Positions 6,630 through 6,965 of a stretch of DNA of 6,965 bases are shown here, piece after piece. Numbering within the stretch: the stretch's first letter is position 1; each line of letters begins with the position of its first letter. The DNA comes from Psychrobacter sp. (lineage in GTDB: Bacteria; Pseudomonadota; Gammaproteobacteria; Pseudomonadales; Moraxellaceae), in contig JARIAA010000254.1 of the NCBI GenBank assembly GCA_029264635.1, positions 1-6,965 of the forward strand. The letters are read 5' to 3'. Under the pieces are notes generated by a model. It was given only the letters and a program-made list of their open reading frames with translations. It ran no database searches and was not told where the DNA came from. The position numbers and the translations under genes are program-made.

Positions 6630-6668
6630 AAAAAAGCTCAACCATCATAATGATAGTTGAGCTTTTTT
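6630..6668. terminator. Bidirectional rho-independent terminator between the kinase gene and efp
   Basis: GCTCAAC (6636-6642) pairs with GTTGAGC (6656-6662). Above it, after one C-A mismatch (6643/6655), ATCA (6644-6647) pairs with TGAT (6651-6654) around a three-base loop. A-runs at 6629-6635 and T-runs at 6663-6668 flank the stem and provide the U-tract on either strand. It lies between two convergent genes, 28 bases after the kinase stop and 13 bases beyond the efp stop, so it should end transcripts from both. Confidence 0.93.
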
Positions 6669-6681
6669 ACCTCCACTGCTA

Positions 6682-6965
6682 TTAGTTGACACGCGTTTGA
6701 TAGTCGCTAGTACGTGTATCAACACGAACGACTTCACCTTGCTGTACAAATAACGGGACGCGAACCACCGCGCCCGTCTCTAGCGTAGCAGGTTTACCGC
6801 CGCCGCCAGAAGTATCACCACGCACGCCAGGATCGGTTTCGGTAATCTGCAATTCAACGAAGTTTGGTGGCGTGACCGTCAACGGCACACCATTAAATAA
6901 GGTAATAATACATAGTGCGTTACTGTTCTCTTTTAACCACTGCGCTGCATCAGCCACGGCTGCTT
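6682..6965 (-). CDS. efp: Elongation factor P, C-terminal part
   Basis: EF-P binds ribosomes stalled at runs of proline and speeds peptide-bond formation; it acts in the cytosol. The minus-strand frame ends at TAA (6684-6682) and is open to the window edge, so the start and domain I, with the modified Lys/Arg tip, are missing. About 94 residues remain. They cover the end of the second domain (ADAAQWLKENSNALCIITLFNG) and the third OB-fold domain, with TVTPPNFVELQITETDPGVRGDT, KPATLETGAVVRVPLFVQQGE and VDTRTSDYQTRV. ETDPG..GDT and KPATLETGA.. VPLF are hallmarks of EF-P and fit Moraxellaceae versions. GTG at 6957-6955 is an internal Val codon, not a start. Without the modified residue in view, the type of modification cannot be read here; the domain pattern fits EF-P better than the related YeiP. 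Confidence 0.96.
   Translation of the reverse strand, partial: AAVADAAQWLKENSNALCIITLFNGVPLTVTPPNFVELQITETDPGVRGDTSGGGGKPATLETGAVVRVPLFVQQGEVVRVDTRTSDYQTRVN

Overview
The window looks like ordinary chromosome from a gammaproteobacterium of the Moraxellaceae, most likely Psychrobacter or a close relative. This rests on remembered protein likeness (an Acinetobacter/Psychrobacter-type EF-P C-terminus, a GspC-GspD pair apart from the other gsp genes), moderate GC and AT-rich gaps. No database search was possible. No mobile element, CRISPR array, RNA gene or evident new multi-gene system is visible, and no stretch over 300 bases lacks a gene.

Layout: positions 1-127 hold the last 41 codons of a type II secretion gspC. 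A 138-base gap with a 14-bp perfect palindrome leads to gspD (266-2506), the outer-membrane secretin. An inverted repeat then overlaps a good promoter (TTCATA, 17 bases, TATAAT) that should drive a 58-codon gene for a small basic protein with one hydrophobic segment (2572-2748). Next come a YjjV-type TatD-family metal hydrolase (2860-3795), tcdA/csdL for the tRNA t6A dehydratase (3889-4800), and a soluble GAF hybrid histidine kinase (4832-6601) that probably starts at TTG. A bidirectional hairpin terminator (6630-6668) separates these forward genes from efp (elongation factor P), which comes in on the minus strand and is cut by the window edge.

The genes fall into three themes: protein secretion (gspC, gspD), RNA and translation (tcdA, efp) and signalling (the kinase). 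tatD, tcdA and the kinase gene all run forward; tcdA and the kinase gene are close enough to share a transcript, but nothing shows that they work together.

The most notable local observation is at the end of the TatD-type gene. Its reading frame stops at TAA just before the usual C-terminal helix, and the next 17 codons in the same frame still read like that helix. This suggests a recent nonsense change, readthrough or a base error. Other points worth checking are the undescribed small gene with its own promoter, the start of the kinase, and the N-terminal extension of TcdA.
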